Positions 5,243-5,415 of a stretch of DNA of 5,415 bases are shown here, in pieces. Within the stretch, counting starts at the first letter, position 1; each line of letters begins with the position of its first letter. A model generated the notes under the pieces. That model did no database searches and was not told the DNA's origin. It worked only from the letters and a program-made list of their open reading frames with translations. The translations under genes were made by a program, and so were the position numbers. The stretch comes from Archangium sp. (GTDB lineage: Bacteria > Myxococcota > Myxococcia > Myxococcales > Myxococcaceae): NCBI GenBank assembly GCA_016793525.1, contig JAEUJT010000445.1:1-5415 (forward strand), given 5' to 3'.

Positions 5243-5415
5243 TCAGTCTTCACCGACGTCGAGGCCCTTGAGCCCTTCGGCGCGCACCACGGCACCTGGA
5301 CGAACACCGACTCGCTCGCACCACCCGGCGGGCACTTCCAGAACGTACTGCGACGGGCGCGCGACCCGGCGGGAGCTCAAAGTACGCGGCTCGGCGCGCT
5401 CCACGCAGCCGGCCA
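5243..5415 (-). CDS. DUF192 family protein (partial, C-terminal 56 residues)
   Basis: The right edge cuts this gene; only the last 56 codons and the stop are seen. The visible sequence contains GCVERAEPRTLSS, then SQYVLEVPAGWCERVGVRPG and a short tail ending LDVGED. The element YVLEVPAG followed by a Glu-Arg-Val-Gly-Val-x-x-Gly turn is the C-terminal hallmark of DUF192 (Pfam PF02643), where the usual form is roughly YVLE-hydrophobic-x-AG and R-x-G-hydrophobic-x-x-G. The family is small, often exported, and of unknown biochemical function. Its N-terminal half, including any signal peptide and the WMK-N motif region, lies outside the window. The stop is 10 nt before the metallohydrolase lipoprotein ATG on the same strand, so the two are probably one transcript. 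The frame was found by reading the minus strand directly and fits the family without a frameshift. Confidence 0.85.
   Translation of the reverse strand, partial: AGCVERAEPRTLSSRRVARPSQYVLEVPAGWCERVGVRPGAVVRAEGLKGLDVGED

Noticed and set aside
5233..5307. 25-residue N-terminal extension of the metallohydrolase lipoprotein
   Set aside because: It would bury the lipoprotein signal and overlap the DUF192 coding sequence out of frame.

Overview
The window is GC-rich, densely coded DNA, most likely from a myxobacterium or a relative (Myxococcota). The clues are strong G/C third-position preference, GTG starts behind strong GGAGG-type Shine-Dalgarno sites, and an FHA protein with a Pro/Ala linker of the kind seen in the myxobacterial AgmX/PglI (GltG-like) family. 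The taxonomic call is inference from gene style; no rRNA or marker gene is present.

Layout. Seven genes are supported. Three lie on the minus strand at the left: an N-terminal FHA-domain protein cut by the window edge (1-705), a small secreted protein of 85 residues (770-1027) and a DUF2721 three-helix membrane protein (1133-1570). Diverging from these is a two-gene plus-strand operon: an exported or membrane-anchored von Willebrand factor A (vWA) protein with an intact MIDAS motif (1690-3060), then 15 nt later an unrecognised polytopic membrane protein with a long helical, probably cytoplasmic tail (3076-4326). Converging on it from the right are a metallo-beta-lactamase-fold lipoprotein (4330-5232) and, 10 nt upstream of that, the C-terminal end of a DUF192 protein (5243 to the right edge).

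How they may work together. Almost every product is predicted to sit in or be exported to the cell envelope. The vWA/membrane-protein pair is the best candidate for an undescribed functional unit: a metal-dependent adhesion domain outside the membrane and a partner with a large helical region probably inside. The FHA protein and the small secreted protein are plausible envelope or motility components, but this is not proven here. The DUF192 and metallohydrolase genes look co-transcribed.

Non-coding structure. No gap between genes exceeds about 120 nt. Three inverted repeats lie at gene boundaries. The clearest is a perfect 8-bp stem whose loop contains both stop codons of the convergent genes (4314-4339). 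A 17-bp direct repeat (16/17 identical) sits at both ends of the DUF2721 gene; each copy carries two CCTAC half-sites 10 bp apart. I see no tRNA, rRNA, CRISPR array, insertion sequence or replication origin.
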